DNA of 64,000 nt from positions 40,497 through 104,496 of the forward strand of contig DAOSDU010000006.1 in the NCBI GenBank assembly GCA_035362715.1, written 5' to 3'. The stretch is from Methanofastidiosum sp. (lineage in GTDB: Archaea > Methanobacteriota_B > Thermococci > Methanofastidiosales > Methanofastidiosaceae). Position numbers and translations under genes: made by a program. How positions within the stretch are numbered: position 1 is the first letter of the stretch; each line of letters begins with the position of its first letter. The notes under the pieces were generated by a model. It saw nothing but the letters and a program-made list of their open reading frames with translations. It was not told the origin of the DNA and did no database searches. Below are positions 27,378-34,557 of this stretch, one piece after another.

Positions 27378-27479
27378 ATGGGCAAAAGGCCACGAAAATG
27401 GAAAAAGAAAGGCAGAATGCGCTGGAGACACGTTAAGAAGAAAATGAGAAGAATGAAAAGAAAAGCTAGAAAGCAATAA
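27378..27479 (+). CDS. rpl41e: Ribosomal protein eL41 (candidate)
   Basis: This ORF encodes 33 residues, almost entirely Lys, Arg, Trp and Met. It starts ATG 27378 after GAGGGATAT and ends TAA at 27477-27479. The part MRWRHVKKKMRRMKRKARK aligns well with yeast RPL41, a single basic helix at the ribosomal subunit interface. The N-terminal MGKRPRKWKKKGR is an extension. The gene lies directly after alba. It is easily missed by gene callers because of its size. Confidence 0.75.
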   Translation: MGKRPRKWKKKGRMRWRHVKKKMRRMKRKARKQ

Positions 27480-27539
27480 ATTCATTCTTTTGCCCCAGTT
27501 TTTTAGATACTTTTTTAATATACTTTATTTATTTCTTTT

Positions 27540-27980
27540 ATGAAAAGAAAAGAGATTGTTACTTCATTTTTATTTAAGGATGGGAAGGTCCTCCTTCTTA
27601 AAAGAAGCGATAAGGTTGGCACTTTTAGAGGCAAATGGGCAGGTGTTTCTGGATTCATTGAAGAAGAAAACAGCCTTGATGCCGCTTTAAGAGAGATAAA
27701 AGAGGAAACAGGTGTTGATAAAAAACACTTAGAACTCCTAAAGAGTGGAACTCCTTTCGATGTCAATGATGTTGTAAATGATACCATATGGTCGATTAAT
27801 CCATTCCTCTTCCTATTTAAGGGAAAAGAAATAAACATAGACTGGGAACACGACGCTTTTGAATGGATCTATCCAAAAGAAATGGAAAATTATGATACAG
27901 TTACAAATCTTAAAAAGACCTTATTTGATCTTATTAAAAATTCTGATGCAGAACAAATGATTGAAAACCTTAAATTCTAA
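27540..27980 (+). CDS. Nudix hydrolase
   Basis: This 146-aa protein has the Nudix helix with REIKEETGV near residue 60, preceded by a glycine-Glu segment (GFIEEENS). The loop is one residue shorter than the canonical box. Nudix enzymes cleave nucleoside diphosphates linked to another group; the substrate is not readable here. The N-terminal VTSFLFKDGKVLLLKRS is typical. It lies 60 nt after eL41 and 17 nt before the next gene. Confidence 0.85.
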   Translation: MKRKEIVTSFLFKDGKVLLLKRSDKVGTFRGKWAGVSGFIEEENSLDAALREIKEETGVDKKHLELLKSGTPFDVNDVVNDTIWSINPFLFLFKGKEINIDWEHDAFEWIYPKEMENYDTVTNLKKTLFDLIKNSDAEQMIENLKF

Positions 27981-27997
27981 TAAATGGTAGTATAATT

Positions 27998-28594
27998 ATG
28001 AGAAAAGTTGAAGCTCTGCCTTATACAGTTGAAGAAGGAATTAAGAAGGTACTTATGACCCTAAATAAGGTAGATATCGAATATTATACTGCTGGTAGAG
28101 AAATTTACATCAATGAAGATCTCCTATTGAATCAAGATTTAGAGGGAAATGATAGGTCGTTTATTAAAAAAATCAAGGATTACTTGAGAAATGAGATTGA
28201 AGCAGATTATGCAATACTATCATTTGATACTGCCCCAGATGGATCCTATATGGTCATCGAATATAATAATTATGCAACTTTTTCAGCACTTGCCAAAATT
28301 TTAAGTTTGAAACCCGAAGATGAAGTGAGTGAAGAGAAACATTTGCCTGGAATCAAGGATACAAAACTAGAAAGAGAGTTGGATATAATAAACAGAGAAA
28401 TTTCAGGTGAAGATGTCAAGTTTGATGATAAAGAAGACGATGAGGAATACGACTATATCAACTTTGGAGAAAGAAATTGCAAAGTTTGTGGATCTGTAAT
28501 AAGAAGAGTTACAGTCCATGACAAAGATGGCAAAATGAGAGACGGCTACAAATGCGTCAACACGAACTGCCTAAAGATTTATATTATCAGGTAA
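27998..28594 (+). CDS. Hypothetical protein with C-terminal zinc ribbon
   Basis: This 198-aa protein has a beta/alpha N-terminal part (residues 1-105), an acidic linker (DDKEDDEEYDY near 147) and a C-terminal CKVC...CVNTNC pair (about 160-190) that should bind one zinc. The family is not recognised. The zinc ribbon and basic tail suggest nucleic-acid or protein contact. It is the last chromosomal gene before tRNA-Leu. Confidence 0.65.
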   Translation: MRKVEALPYTVEEGIKKVLMTLNKVDIEYYTAGREIYINEDLLLNQDLEGNDRSFIKKIKDYLRNEIEADYAILSFDTAPDGSYMVIEYNNYATFSALAKILSLKPEDEVSEEKHLPGIKDTKLERELDIINREISGEDVKFDDKEDDEEYDYINFGERNCKVCGSVIRRVTVHDKDGKMRDGYKCVNTNCLKIYIIR

Positions 28595-28595
28595 T

Positions 28596-28603
28596 TTTAT
28601 AAG
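28596..28603 (+). promoter_or_regulatory. TATA box of tRNA-Leu
   Basis: TTTATAAG lies 25 nt before the expected 5' end region of tRNA-Leu, the normal archaeal spacing. Confidence 0.6.
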
Positions 28604-28627
28604 AGATAGGCTTAGATATTTTTCTAG

Positions 28628-28712
28628 GCGGGGGTTGCCGAGCATGGTCTAAGGCGCCGGACTTAAGATCCGGTGACGCAGGTCTTCGAGGGTTCGAATC
28701 CCTTCCCCCGCA
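28628..28712 (+). tRNA. tRNA-Leu (anticodon TAA)
   Basis: The 5' GCGGGGG pairs with 3' CCCCCGC, with A as discriminator; CCA is not encoded. The anticodon stem is CCGGA/TCCGG around CTTAAGA, giving anticodon TAA. A class II variable arm of about 14 nt and a T-arm GAGGG-TTCGAAT-CCCTT are present. No intron is seen. It lies near the start of the foreign region, so it is a natural candidate for an integration site, but I did not find a duplicated 3' end in this window. Confidence 0.95.
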
Positions 28713-28868
28713 CTTTTTACTAAAATTAATGCGGTATTGTTTCTCTCCTAATTTTAATATATTAAATCTAGAAAGCTTAAAATTAAAAATAATTAATTAT
28801 GTAAATGATAATGTAAAACTTGTGAATAGATGCTAAAGAGTTTTAAACGGGAATGAAAGAGGGATTTA

Positions 28869-29000
28869 ATGGGAAAATGTCCAATCTGCGGAAAGGAAAC
28901 TATCAGGGGCAACGTGCTCTGCACAGATTGCTACATGAATAATAGGGCTCTGGATAAAGCCAGTCAGCGAACTCTGGATCATCCAGAAGAGTCAGAATAA
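28869..29000 (+). CDS. Tiny zinc-finger protein (43 aa)
   Basis: The ORF runs ATG 28869 to TAA 28998-29000, with GAGGG upstream and a TATA-like GTTTTAAAC about 25 nt before that. The product starts MGKCPICGKET and continues CTDCYMNN, a CPxCG-type single zinc knuckle, with a charged tail. Very small CPxCG proteins are common in archaea and often regulatory. No specific family is claimed. Confidence 0.7.
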   Translation: MGKCPICGKETIRGNVLCTDCYMNNRALDKASQRTLDHPEESE

Positions 29001-29265
29001 GATTATTGTAGGATTAAATATAATATTTTTTTATAAAAATACAAAAAAAAAGTTCCTAAATAGTTCACTAAAATAAAACGACATTATATCCCTTTACAGG
29101 AAGAATTCCGAATAAAATATAGATTACTCCTGTTATATCAATAGAATGTAATCTATAAGCTTATTATACTGAATAAGTGTCTAAAGACAATACAGCCATA
29201 TAATATCTATTTCATATATTTTAAATATAAATAAATATCTTGTACATAATAAATAACCGAAAGAG
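29001..29265. other. AT-rich gene-free spacer with a 10-bp perfect inverted repeat
   Basis: No ORF is credible here. TATAGATTAC at 29118-29127 and GTAATCTATA at 29148-29157 form a perfect inverted repeat with a 20-nt spacer. It lies about 110 nt upstream of the TATA box of the structured RNA and could be an operator or hairpin. Confidence 0.6.
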
Positions 29266-29274
29266 TTATATAAG
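29266..29274 (+). promoter_or_regulatory. TATA/BRE promoter of the structured RNA
   Basis: TTATATAAG at 29266-29274 is preceded by ACCGAAAGAG, a good BRE plus TATA. The predicted start, about 25 nt after the TATA centre, falls on the first base of the closing stem of the RNA (29295). Confidence 0.7.
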
Positions 29275-29294
29275 CTAAAAAGTATTGTAATATT

Positions 29295-29577
29295 ACACAG
29301 GTCGAAACTTCACTAGCCTAATGCTGAAGTAATTCCTTATTAGGTTACTTGGCCTCTATATAACAGGCGTCAAAACTTGTTATCTATGCTTTGTGTCCAT
29401 TAAGGCCTACGCTCTGGTCATGGTCAAATCTTTAATCAAACACCATGTTTGAAGGAATGAAAAGAAAGCTATTTTCTTTTCATTTGTCTCCTTGGATTTG
29501 ATTGTTTCGTTAAGTCTAAACAAGCCCGAGTCTTCACATAATCTAGATAAGCGACAAACTGTGTAATTTTCTTTTTT
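29295..29577 (+). ncRNA. Structured non-coding RNA of about 280 nt with a 5' pseudoknot (unknown class)
   Basis: No ORF fits, but the ends pair: ACACAG (29295-29300) with CTGTGT (29559-29564) and GTCG (29301-29304) with CGAC (29552-29555). Inside is an H-type pseudoknot: ACTTCA/TGAAGT (29307-29312, 29325-29330) interlocked with AGCCTAAT/ATTAGGTT (29315-29322, 29339-29346), with loops of 2, 2 and 8 nt. Further helices: ATAACAGG/CTTGTTAT (29361-29368 region with 29376-29383). TCAAATC/GATTTGA (29424-29430, 29495-29501) encloses TCAAACA/TGTTTGA (29436-29452) and a 12-bp hairpin (29456-29484). It ends in TTTTCTTTTTT (29567-29577). I see no RNase P or SRP core motifs. Confidence 0.7.
29567..29577 (+). 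terminator. T-rich terminator of the structured RNA
   Basis: TTTTCTTTTTT follows the closing stem by 2 nt; archaeal RNA polymerase terminates at such T-runs. Confidence 0.6.
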
Positions 29578-29629
29578 GATTAATTTATTAAGTTAGAATG
29601 AATGTTTTTTCTAAATTAAAAAAATAAAA

Positions 29630-29788
29630 TTAATTATTGTTTAGAATTTTTTTAGCTGAAACTATTATCGTCATTGCCATGGCCTTGATATAAGGATCTC
29701 CTATAATGCACATCTCTTCCAAGAACTCCTTGTTTTCCAAATAAAATCTTACAGCCCTCATCTTTGACTCAGGAATGTTATTTTCCAT
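29630..29788 (-). CDS. Hypothetical 52-aa protein
   Basis: This small helical protein starts at ATG 29788 behind a good AGAGGAG site. The longer frame to 29845 overlaps the previous gene and lacks a site. Nothing is recognised. It is the last gene of the minus-strand replication block of the putative provirus. Confidence 0.55.
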   Translation of the reverse strand: MENNIPESKMRAVRFYLENKEFLEEMCIIGDPYIKAMAMTIIVSAKKILNNN

Positions 29789-29798
29789 GTTTTCTCCT

Positions 29799-30107
29799 CT
29801 AACAAATTTCTCCCATAAAGAAATTCTCTTTTCTCTTCTTTTCATTGACCTTGAACCGGTAGACGTCCTTGACCAGAAACAGGTAGTCCTCCAATCCTTT
29901 CATGATCGTCTTGGCTTTATCCGATGATCCTTCATTGCCAAAACACAAAAGCAAGAATCTGTACCCCTCGGTGTAGCTAATAGCATGCTCAATGGACATG
30001 ATCATCTCTGAAAGCTCGATGATACTAAATGTGTACAGCTCCTCCCTTGTAAGCATGGGCAGTGTATCTTCATGCCCCTTTTCTAAAACATCGATACTTT
30101 TTGCCAA
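29799..30107 (-). CDS. Hypothetical 102-aa helical protein
   Basis: This all-helical protein starts TTG 30107 with GGAGG seven bases upstream. It has one cysteine, a mid-protein SMEHAISYTEGYRFLLL-type helix and a basic tail. No family is recognised. It lies between the TAC-repeat tract and the 52-aa gene, in the same orientation as the ribbon-helix-helix gene. Confidence 0.55.
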   Translation of the reverse strand: MAKSIDVLEKGHEDTLPMLTREELYTFSIIELSEMIMSIEHAISYTEGYRFLLLCFGNEGSSDKAKTIMKGLEDYLFLVKDVYRFKVNEKKRKENFFMGEIC

Positions 30108-30119
30108 AATTTTTCCTCC

Positions 30120-30172
30120 TTACTTACTACTTACTTACTACTATACTACATACTACACTACACTACACTACA
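30120..30172. repeat. TAC-rich low-complexity repeat tract
   Basis: Two TTACTTACT units (30120-30128 and 30131-30139) are followed by a degenerate run of CTACACTA units up to about 30172. It overlaps the C-terminal codons of the ribbon-helix-helix gene. The TTACTTAC core is the complement of the 9-bp unit repeated upstream of that gene. Confidence 0.7.
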
Positions 30173-30657
30173 CCCGCTTCAGTGCAGATCTTTTCTTTTA
30201 GTTCTCCAGTGGAAATACAAAGACCATTTGAGAAGTTGTCCAAGACTCTCTGATCGTTTAGGACATTATCAATTCCGGCCTCGGATATCTTCTTCTTGAT
30301 TATAGGCCATACTGTAAATTCCCAGAGTTTCTGTTTCTCTATTTCAGATAATTGCTTTTCTTCAGTCTTATTTTTAGGGACAATCTCTTTATCAATCTCT
30401 TTTTTTGTTTCTTTTAGATTTTTCTTTGTCAATTCATCAATTTCTGCTTTTAATCTTGTTGCTTCCAAAATAGCGCTTTCATATTTGTCTTTAGCCAATT
30501 CAAGCTCTGATTTGTTCATTTCTATATACTGTTTTAAGGCCTCAGTTATTGTATCTGTAAATCCCTTCGATGAAACAGCGTAAGCCTTTTCCAAAAGATC
30601 TTCAGGGAGCCATGCTTGTATGAGCCGTTTTCCGTACCTTAACTGGCTTTTTCCCAT
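30163..30657 (-). CDS. Ribbon-helix-helix DNA-binding protein with coiled coil
   Basis: This 164-aa protein begins with a basic strand (RYGKRLIQAWLPEDLLEKA) followed by SKGFTDTITEALKQYIEMN, the helix-turn-helix of MetJ/Arc-type ribbon-helix-helix proteins. A long coiled coil (about 50-95) and a charged C-terminal part follow. It is flanked on both sides by TGTAAGTAA-type repeats, as seen for plasmid partition or copy-control proteins (ParG/CopG). It may be the repressor or centromere-binding protein of the element. Confidence 0.7.
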   Translation of the reverse strand: MGKSQLRYGKRLIQAWLPEDLLEKAYAVSSKGFTDTITEALKQYIEMNKSELELAKDKYESAILEATRLKAEIDELTKKNLKETKKEIDKEIVPKNKTEEKQLSEIEKQKLWEFTVWPIIKKKISEAGIDNVLNDQRVLDNFSNGLCISTGELKEKICTEAGVV

Positions 30658-30685
30658 ACTACACCCCCCTTATTTTCATTTTTTT

Positions 30686-30845
30686 TGTAAGTAAAACTGG
30701 CCCTAAAAATGGCACTTTGTAAGTAACCTGTAAGTAAAAAAGGCCAAAAAAGGGGGGTCTTGTAAGTGTCGCTGTAAGTAATTTTTGTATTGATTTACTT
30801 ACAAAAGTGCAAAAGTGTAAGTAAATTCGCTCTTTCTGTAAGTAT
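30686..30845. repeat. Array of eight TGTAAGTAA 9-mers (iteron/operator array)
   Basis: Copies lie at 30686, 30718, 30729, 30773 and 30816 (exact), 30761 and 30837 (8 of 9), and one inverted exact copy at 30795-30803. They fill the whole gap between the ribbon-helix-helix gene and the nuclease gene. Function as operator, replication iterons or partition site is inferred from position. Confidence 0.8.
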
Positions 30846-30849
30846 GAAA

Positions 30850-31311
30850 TCAAGGCACCACCCTGCATTTCACGATCTTTTCTATTGGCAGAAGTTCTGA
30901 GACCTTGATCACAAAGGTGTCGCAGGAGTAGGTGAAGTTCCCCTGCCTCTCCTTTTCCCCTTCTCTTTTGAGAACTGCCTTCTTCAGATATTCCTCCCTT
31001 GGCAAAGCTCCTGCAATTGTGAATCTTCGCTTTTTCTCATTGTAGAATACAAAGGCGTAGATATCGTTTTCAAGTGAAGCCTGGGCACTAGAAAGGTCCA
31101 CGTTATAGTCGCTGCTGATTGGAAAGCACGTCCTCATAGTCTTGACGTCTACCCTCATGCCCTGGACGGTGACATCCCAGCGCTGCATCCTGTTTCTTGT
31201 TAGCCTTGCTTTCAACCCCTTATCCTTGCAGTGCTGCATGAAGGCCATCTCACCCTTTACTCCTACTAGCCTAGCCTGACGGCTGGGCGGGAAAATTGAT
31301 GGTACAGACAC
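30850..31311 (-). CDS. PD-(D/E)XK-like nuclease
   Basis: This 153-aa protein has GVKGEMAFMQHC (Glu near residue 21), then WDVTVQGMRVDVKTMR (Asp near 46 and DVK near 56). That is a compact E...D...(D/E)xK nuclease core like Holliday-junction or repair nucleases. It starts at GTG 31311, overlapping the stop of the RPA-like gene. Its place between an ssDNA-binding protein and the repeat array suggests a role in replication or recombination of the element. Confidence 0.65.
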   Translation of the reverse strand: MSVPSIFPPSRQARLVGVKGEMAFMQHCKDKGLKARLTRNRMQRWDVTVQGMRVDVKTMRTCFPISSDYNVDLSSAQASLENDIYAFVFYNEKKRRFTIAGALPREEYLKKAVLKREGEKERQGNFTYSCDTFVIKVSELLPIEKIVKCRVVP

Positions 31312-32132
31312 TACGCATCAGCGCCTACAGGTTCTGCCTCAATCTTCATTTCTGTATACTCTTCTGATGAAACGAGGAACTCTGATTCAGGCCCGGTAGA
31401 TAGATTGATATAGCCCTTCCTGTTGCGCCCCGTCTCTATGTTGGTCACTGTGACTGTTAGCCCTACCAGCGGAGACTTGCTTTCCAAAGTCCTTATGCGC
31501 TCTAGCATTGGATTTGCTGGAACAACTTTTCCTGAATCAGTTTTATACATCGAAGTGTCGTAGCAGTTTAGCCAGATGCTGAATTTACCGTCGGTGAGCT
31601 CCACGCCTCTGGACTTAGCCCTATACTTATGCTCCCAAGAATAAGGCCTTTCGGTACTCAATTTATTGACCCTTGCAGTGAGCCTTTCTATTCGACCGTT
31701 TCTGATCTTTTGAGCCAATGACTTCTCCGAAAGATTGTCAAGCTCCTGCCACAAATTGCCATCGGAATTTTCCCCATCAGGCTTCCAACCGTAAGACATT
31801 GCCGCAAGCCTAATAGCATCCTCTTCTTCGATGCCGTATCTTCCGCCCTTGTACTCCTTTTCTATCGCCTTCTTGTACCAATCCGGATCATCCGGATGAT
31901 GCTTCTTAGCGTAATCTACAAGATACTCCTCAGCATTTACGCTGTCTACAAAGGACTGGCTGGGCTTTTTTAGAATAGAATTTTTCTTTTCTAGATCTAG
32001 TTTTACTAGAACTAATGCACTTTCTTCTGTCACCCCCTTTTCATCTTTTTTTAGGTCAACAAGACGGGAGAGCTCGTTAATCGAGATCCCGTGCTTGCTG
32101 CATATTTCCTGTTTTATTTCCTCATAGGCCAT
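31311..32132 (-). CDS. RPA-like ssDNA-binding protein of the mobile element
   Basis: This 273-aa protein starts at ATG 32132 behind AAGGTG; the frame is open further upstream to TTG 32198 without a site. The N-terminus (EEIKQEICSKHGISINEL, then KGVTEESALVLVKLDLEK) resembles the helical start of archaeal RPA, seen also in the host gene at 24265. A C-terminal OB-like segment (FSIWLNCYDTSMY, then LVGLTVTVTNIETG) follows. It likely coats element DNA during replication. The resemblance is by eye. Confidence 0.6.
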   Translation of the reverse strand: MAYEEIKQEICSKHGISINELSRLVDLKKDEKGVTEESALVLVKLDLEKKNSILKKPSQSFVDSVNAEEYLVDYAKKHHPDDPDWYKKAIEKEYKGGRYGIEEEDAIRLAAMSYGWKPDGENSDGNLWQELDNLSEKSLAQKIRNGRIERLTARVNKLSTERPYSWEHKYRAKSRGVELTDGKFSIWLNCYDTSMYKTDSGKVVPANPMLERIRTLESKSPLVGLTVTVTNIETGRNRKGYINLSTGPESEFLVSSEEYTEMKIEAEPVGADA

Positions 32133-32376
32133 GTATGATGCACCTTTTAGAAGGGGCGTAAAGACTTTGACAATATCAGCTATACGCCTCCATAACAATT
32201 TGGTAACTTATGATTAAAGGCATTTACAAGGCATTTTATGGTATTAAGATTTCAGTGCAATTATTATTTTGAAGATAATTATCTTTTTTGGAAACAGAAC
32301 TGAATTAATTTTAATTAGAGCATTTGCAATAAGAAAAGATTGAAAGGGAAATCAAGAGGGTTAATTTAATTCTTTT

Positions 32377-32664
32377 TCAATCGTACATGAGATCTTTAGT
32401 ATGATCATATTCAAAATTAGTAGACTTGCAGTTGGGACACCTTGGGGGAGCATCCATAGTATAGTTTCCTCCACACTCGCATTTTCCAGCATACTCTTCG
32501 AATGATCTGTATTTTGAGGGGGCTTCACGTAGTTCATAAAAGTACACGGTTTTTCCCTTGCCGCATTTGTCGCAGTGCAGGTCATGATTAGTGAATCCAC
32601 CGCCTGTTTGAATTGAATATCTTGTGCCACAGTCCTTGCATATAGCTTCAGAAATGCACCCCAT
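32377..32664 (-). CDS. Multi-zinc-ribbon protein (95 aa)
   Basis: The protein has cysteine pairs CKDC, CDKC, CECGG and CPNC, enough for two zinc ribbons. Basic and acidic stretches alternate. No family is assigned. Its start lies 17 nt from the first copy of a 27-bp direct repeat. Confidence 0.65.
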   Translation of the reverse strand: MGCISEAICKDCGTRYSIQTGGGFTNHDLHCDKCGKGKTVYFYELREAPSKYRSFEEYAGKCECGGNYTMDAPPRCPNCKSTNFEYDHTKDLMYD

Positions 32665-32680
32665 GCATAATTTGAAATGT

Positions 32681-32707
32681 TAATACTATTTATTGTTAAC
32701 TGAAAAA
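32681..32707. repeat. 27-bp direct repeat, copy 1
   Basis: An exact match of 27 nt starting TAATACTATTTATTG and containing GTTAAC recurs at 33162-33188. Copy 1 is just upstream of the minus-strand zinc-ribbon gene. The pair flanks the 82-aa ORF. Confidence 0.85.
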
Positions 32708-32782
32708 ATATCTTCAATAGGGTTATATAATTGTAAGATAAAAAATTATAAATATTAATATAGACAATAAACAGGGATTAAA

Positions 32783-33031
32783 ATGAATGCGATGGTAGAA
32801 ATTTGTCTTTATTGTAAGCATAGAAATAAAGATTGTGAGTTTGGGGAAAATATACCAGATTTAATTTTAGTTGGCAGGTTTAATCATAAAATACCTATTT
32901 GGAAGGAAAAAATATTATTTGAATTTGACGATGATATTTCAGATGAGAAAAAAGAATATATAAATTTTGATTTTGTGGATAAAGAAAGGGCTACCAAAAT
33001 TTTAAAAAATTTAAAAGGAAAGATTATTTAA
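32783..33031 (+). CDS. Hypothetical 82-aa protein
   Basis: This small acidic protein has an N-terminal CLYCKHRNKDCEFG, which could bind one zinc with other residues, and no other recognised feature. A TTATATAA box about 50 nt upstream supports a separate transcript. The 27-bp direct repeats flank it. Confidence 0.5.
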   Translation: MNAMVEICLYCKHRNKDCEFGENIPDLILVGRFNHKIPIWKEKILFEFDDDISDEKKEYINFDFVDKERATKILKNLKGKII

Positions 33032-33161
33032 TAGGATAGTAATTACTGAAGCACTTTTTTGGAGAACGGATTATTCTTCCATACGTATCATAGCAATTGG
33101 CAAATTAAACTAAAGACAATTAAGTATGCAATAAGAAAGAGTGAAAGAAAATTAGTTGGGA

Positions 33162-33188
33162 TAATACTATTTATTGTTAACTGAAAAA
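33162..33188. repeat. 27-bp direct repeat, copy 2
   Basis: Identical over 27 nt to 32681-32707, 454 nt between the copies. On the plus strand it contains a TATTTATT that could serve as a TATA box for the structured stretch at 33194-33257. Confidence 0.85.
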
Positions 33189-33324
33189 TAAAAGGCCCAG
33201 GTAAGGGGTATATAGGAGTGTGTGTAGCCATAATCCCGGACCTAATCAATTCTGGGCTTGGCAATATTAAGGGCTAATCCTAGGGAATTTGTATTTATCA
33301 TTATAATGACTAAAGATGCTCACC
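33189..33324. other. Gene-free stretch with possible fold
   Basis: GCCC (33195-33198) can pair with GGGC (33254-33257), and AGGT (33199-33202) with ACCT (33240-33243). The helices are short. No ORF is present. Weak candidate for a small RNA. Confidence 0.3.
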
Positions 33325-34071
33325 CTACATGTTTTCATCGGACCATTTCTCGGTATCAAAACTTGAGAATATTGCTGCGTCAAGAACGCATGGTGATATA
33401 CCGCATGCATTACATATTTGTTGAAATCCTTCAGAAACAAAGTTAAAATAATTCCTGTCTGCCAATGTTGCAGCCGATAATGCTATTGGAAAACCAAATT
33501 CCTTAAGCCACTTTGTAATTCTGCTGTCTATGGGCACTTCATATCTTGTCAATCCAAGACCTAGAAGCAGATTTCGTGATTGCTTCGGCCCAAAGCCCCT
33601 CAAATTATCTATCAAGACATCGACGCATTCAAGTTCTGTTTCCTTTGAAGGCCTTTTTTTTAAGTCTCCAATAATTCTAAATATCTCTTCCCATCCACCG
33701 TTATTAAGCCAGTTATAGTTAAGCGATGCTTCCTCCGAAATTGATTTACCCCGGCGGATACCCCCAAAATCAGTAATTGTTTTTTCAATGAACCTTTTTA
33801 GGTCATGCTGGTGGCTACATATTGAATAATCCAAGAGAAAAGGTTTGGTGCAAACGAATTTTGTAATTGGGCTACTTGGGCCAGATCTTTGCTGAGTTGA
33901 TAGAAGACATGTGATCATTTCCTTCCAAAATATCTCTTTCGTGACTTCAGGGATATTTCCATTAATATTCCTTTTAATTCGATTTAACACTAAAGGATTA
34001 TCTTTATGCATTTCGTAAAATGCCTTAACTTTTGAAATATCTGAATCTGTGACAATCCAATCGATTTTCAT
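33325..34071 (-). CDS. HhH-GPD-like DNA glycosylase (8-oxoguanine glycosylase type)
   Basis: This 248-aa helical protein has the helix-hairpin-helix LRGFGPKQSRNLLLGLGL near residue 160, followed by YEVPIDSRITKW. There the Asp matches the catalytic aspartate of HhH glycosylases, about 20 residues after the hairpin. No C-terminal 4Fe-4S cysteine set is present. It probably removes damaged bases. It is one of two HhH glycosylases in this cargo island. Confidence 0.75.
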   Translation of the reverse strand: MKIDWIVTDSDISKVKAFYEMHKDNPLVLNRIKRNINGNIPEVTKEIFWKEMITCLLSTQQRSGPSSPITKFVCTKPFLLDYSICSHQHDLKRFIEKTITDFGGIRRGKSISEEASLNYNWLNNGGWEEIFRIIGDLKKRPSKETELECVDVLIDNLRGFGPKQSRNLLLGLGLTRYEVPIDSRITKWLKEFGFPIALSAATLADRNYFNFVSEGFQQICNACGISPCVLDAAIFSSFDTEKWSDENM

Positions 34072-34079
34072 CTTAACAC

Positions 34080-34493
34080 CTAGTCCATCTCATCCCTTAT
34101 TTCCTTTAATCTTTTTAATATGTCAAGGACTAATCCATTCTCAATTGAGGCGGCAATAAAGCCCCCGCCCATAGTAAGCCTATCTCCTGCTAAGATCTTT
34201 TTGAATAAAGCCCTAATGTCCAGTATATTAGCTTCTGACAAGGGAATCGCTCTATTAAGTAATAAAGATATATGATTCCCATCTCTACGCTCTCCTTTAC
34301 GGCCTACATAACTGGTGGTAAAATTTTCCTTGTAGAGCGTATGCAGAAAATTGATAACTTCTGCTGAATCCTCCACCCAGCAATCCACTACAGTAAAGAA
34401 TATATTGTCTTTGTTTTCAAAATACGGCATGAACTCTAAGACCTTGTCTATGTTTTCCTTTGTTATTGGGATTGAGTTTTCTATTAGGTGCAT
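34080..34493 (-). CDS. DUF6508-like protein
   Basis: This 137-aa protein ends with LFKKILAGDRLTMGGGFIAASIENGLVLDILKRL, the part I associate with DUF6508. The family has no known function. ATG 34493 follows GGTGA, so GTG 34499 is not the start. It lies 8 nt before the glycosylase gene on the same strand and is probably co-transcribed with it. Confidence 0.6.
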   Translation of the reverse strand: MHLIENSIPITKENIDKVLEFMPYFENKDNIFFTVVDCWVEDSAEVINFLHTLYKENFTTSYVGRKGERRDGNHISLLLNRAIPLSEANILDIRALFKKILAGDRLTMGGGFIAASIENGLVLDILKRLKEIRDEMD

Positions 34494-34557
34494 TTTCACC
34501 AGAACATATCTTAACTTTACCTCTATAATGATTTAGGATTTATTAAATAAAGAAAAT

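Noticed and set aside
27540..27980. Nudix protein as MutT-type sanitiser
   Set aside because: Nudix box is present but the substrate cannot be deduced, so no specific function is claimed.
28628..28712. tRNA-Leu as proven attachment site
   Set aside because: No duplicated tRNA 3' segment was found by eye in the rest of the window, and a zinc-finger gene intervenes before the element genes.
29295..29577. Could be RNase P RNA or SRP 7S RNA
   Set aside because: Size fits, but I cannot find the RNase P P4-type conserved segments or the SRP helix 8 core motif.
30120..30172. CRISPR-like array
   Set aside because: Units are short, low-complexity TAC repeats without spacers; no cas genes are present.
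32361..32717. 118-aa minus-strand ORF
   Set aside because: Overlaps the zinc-ribbon gene in another frame; the latter has ordered cysteine pairs.
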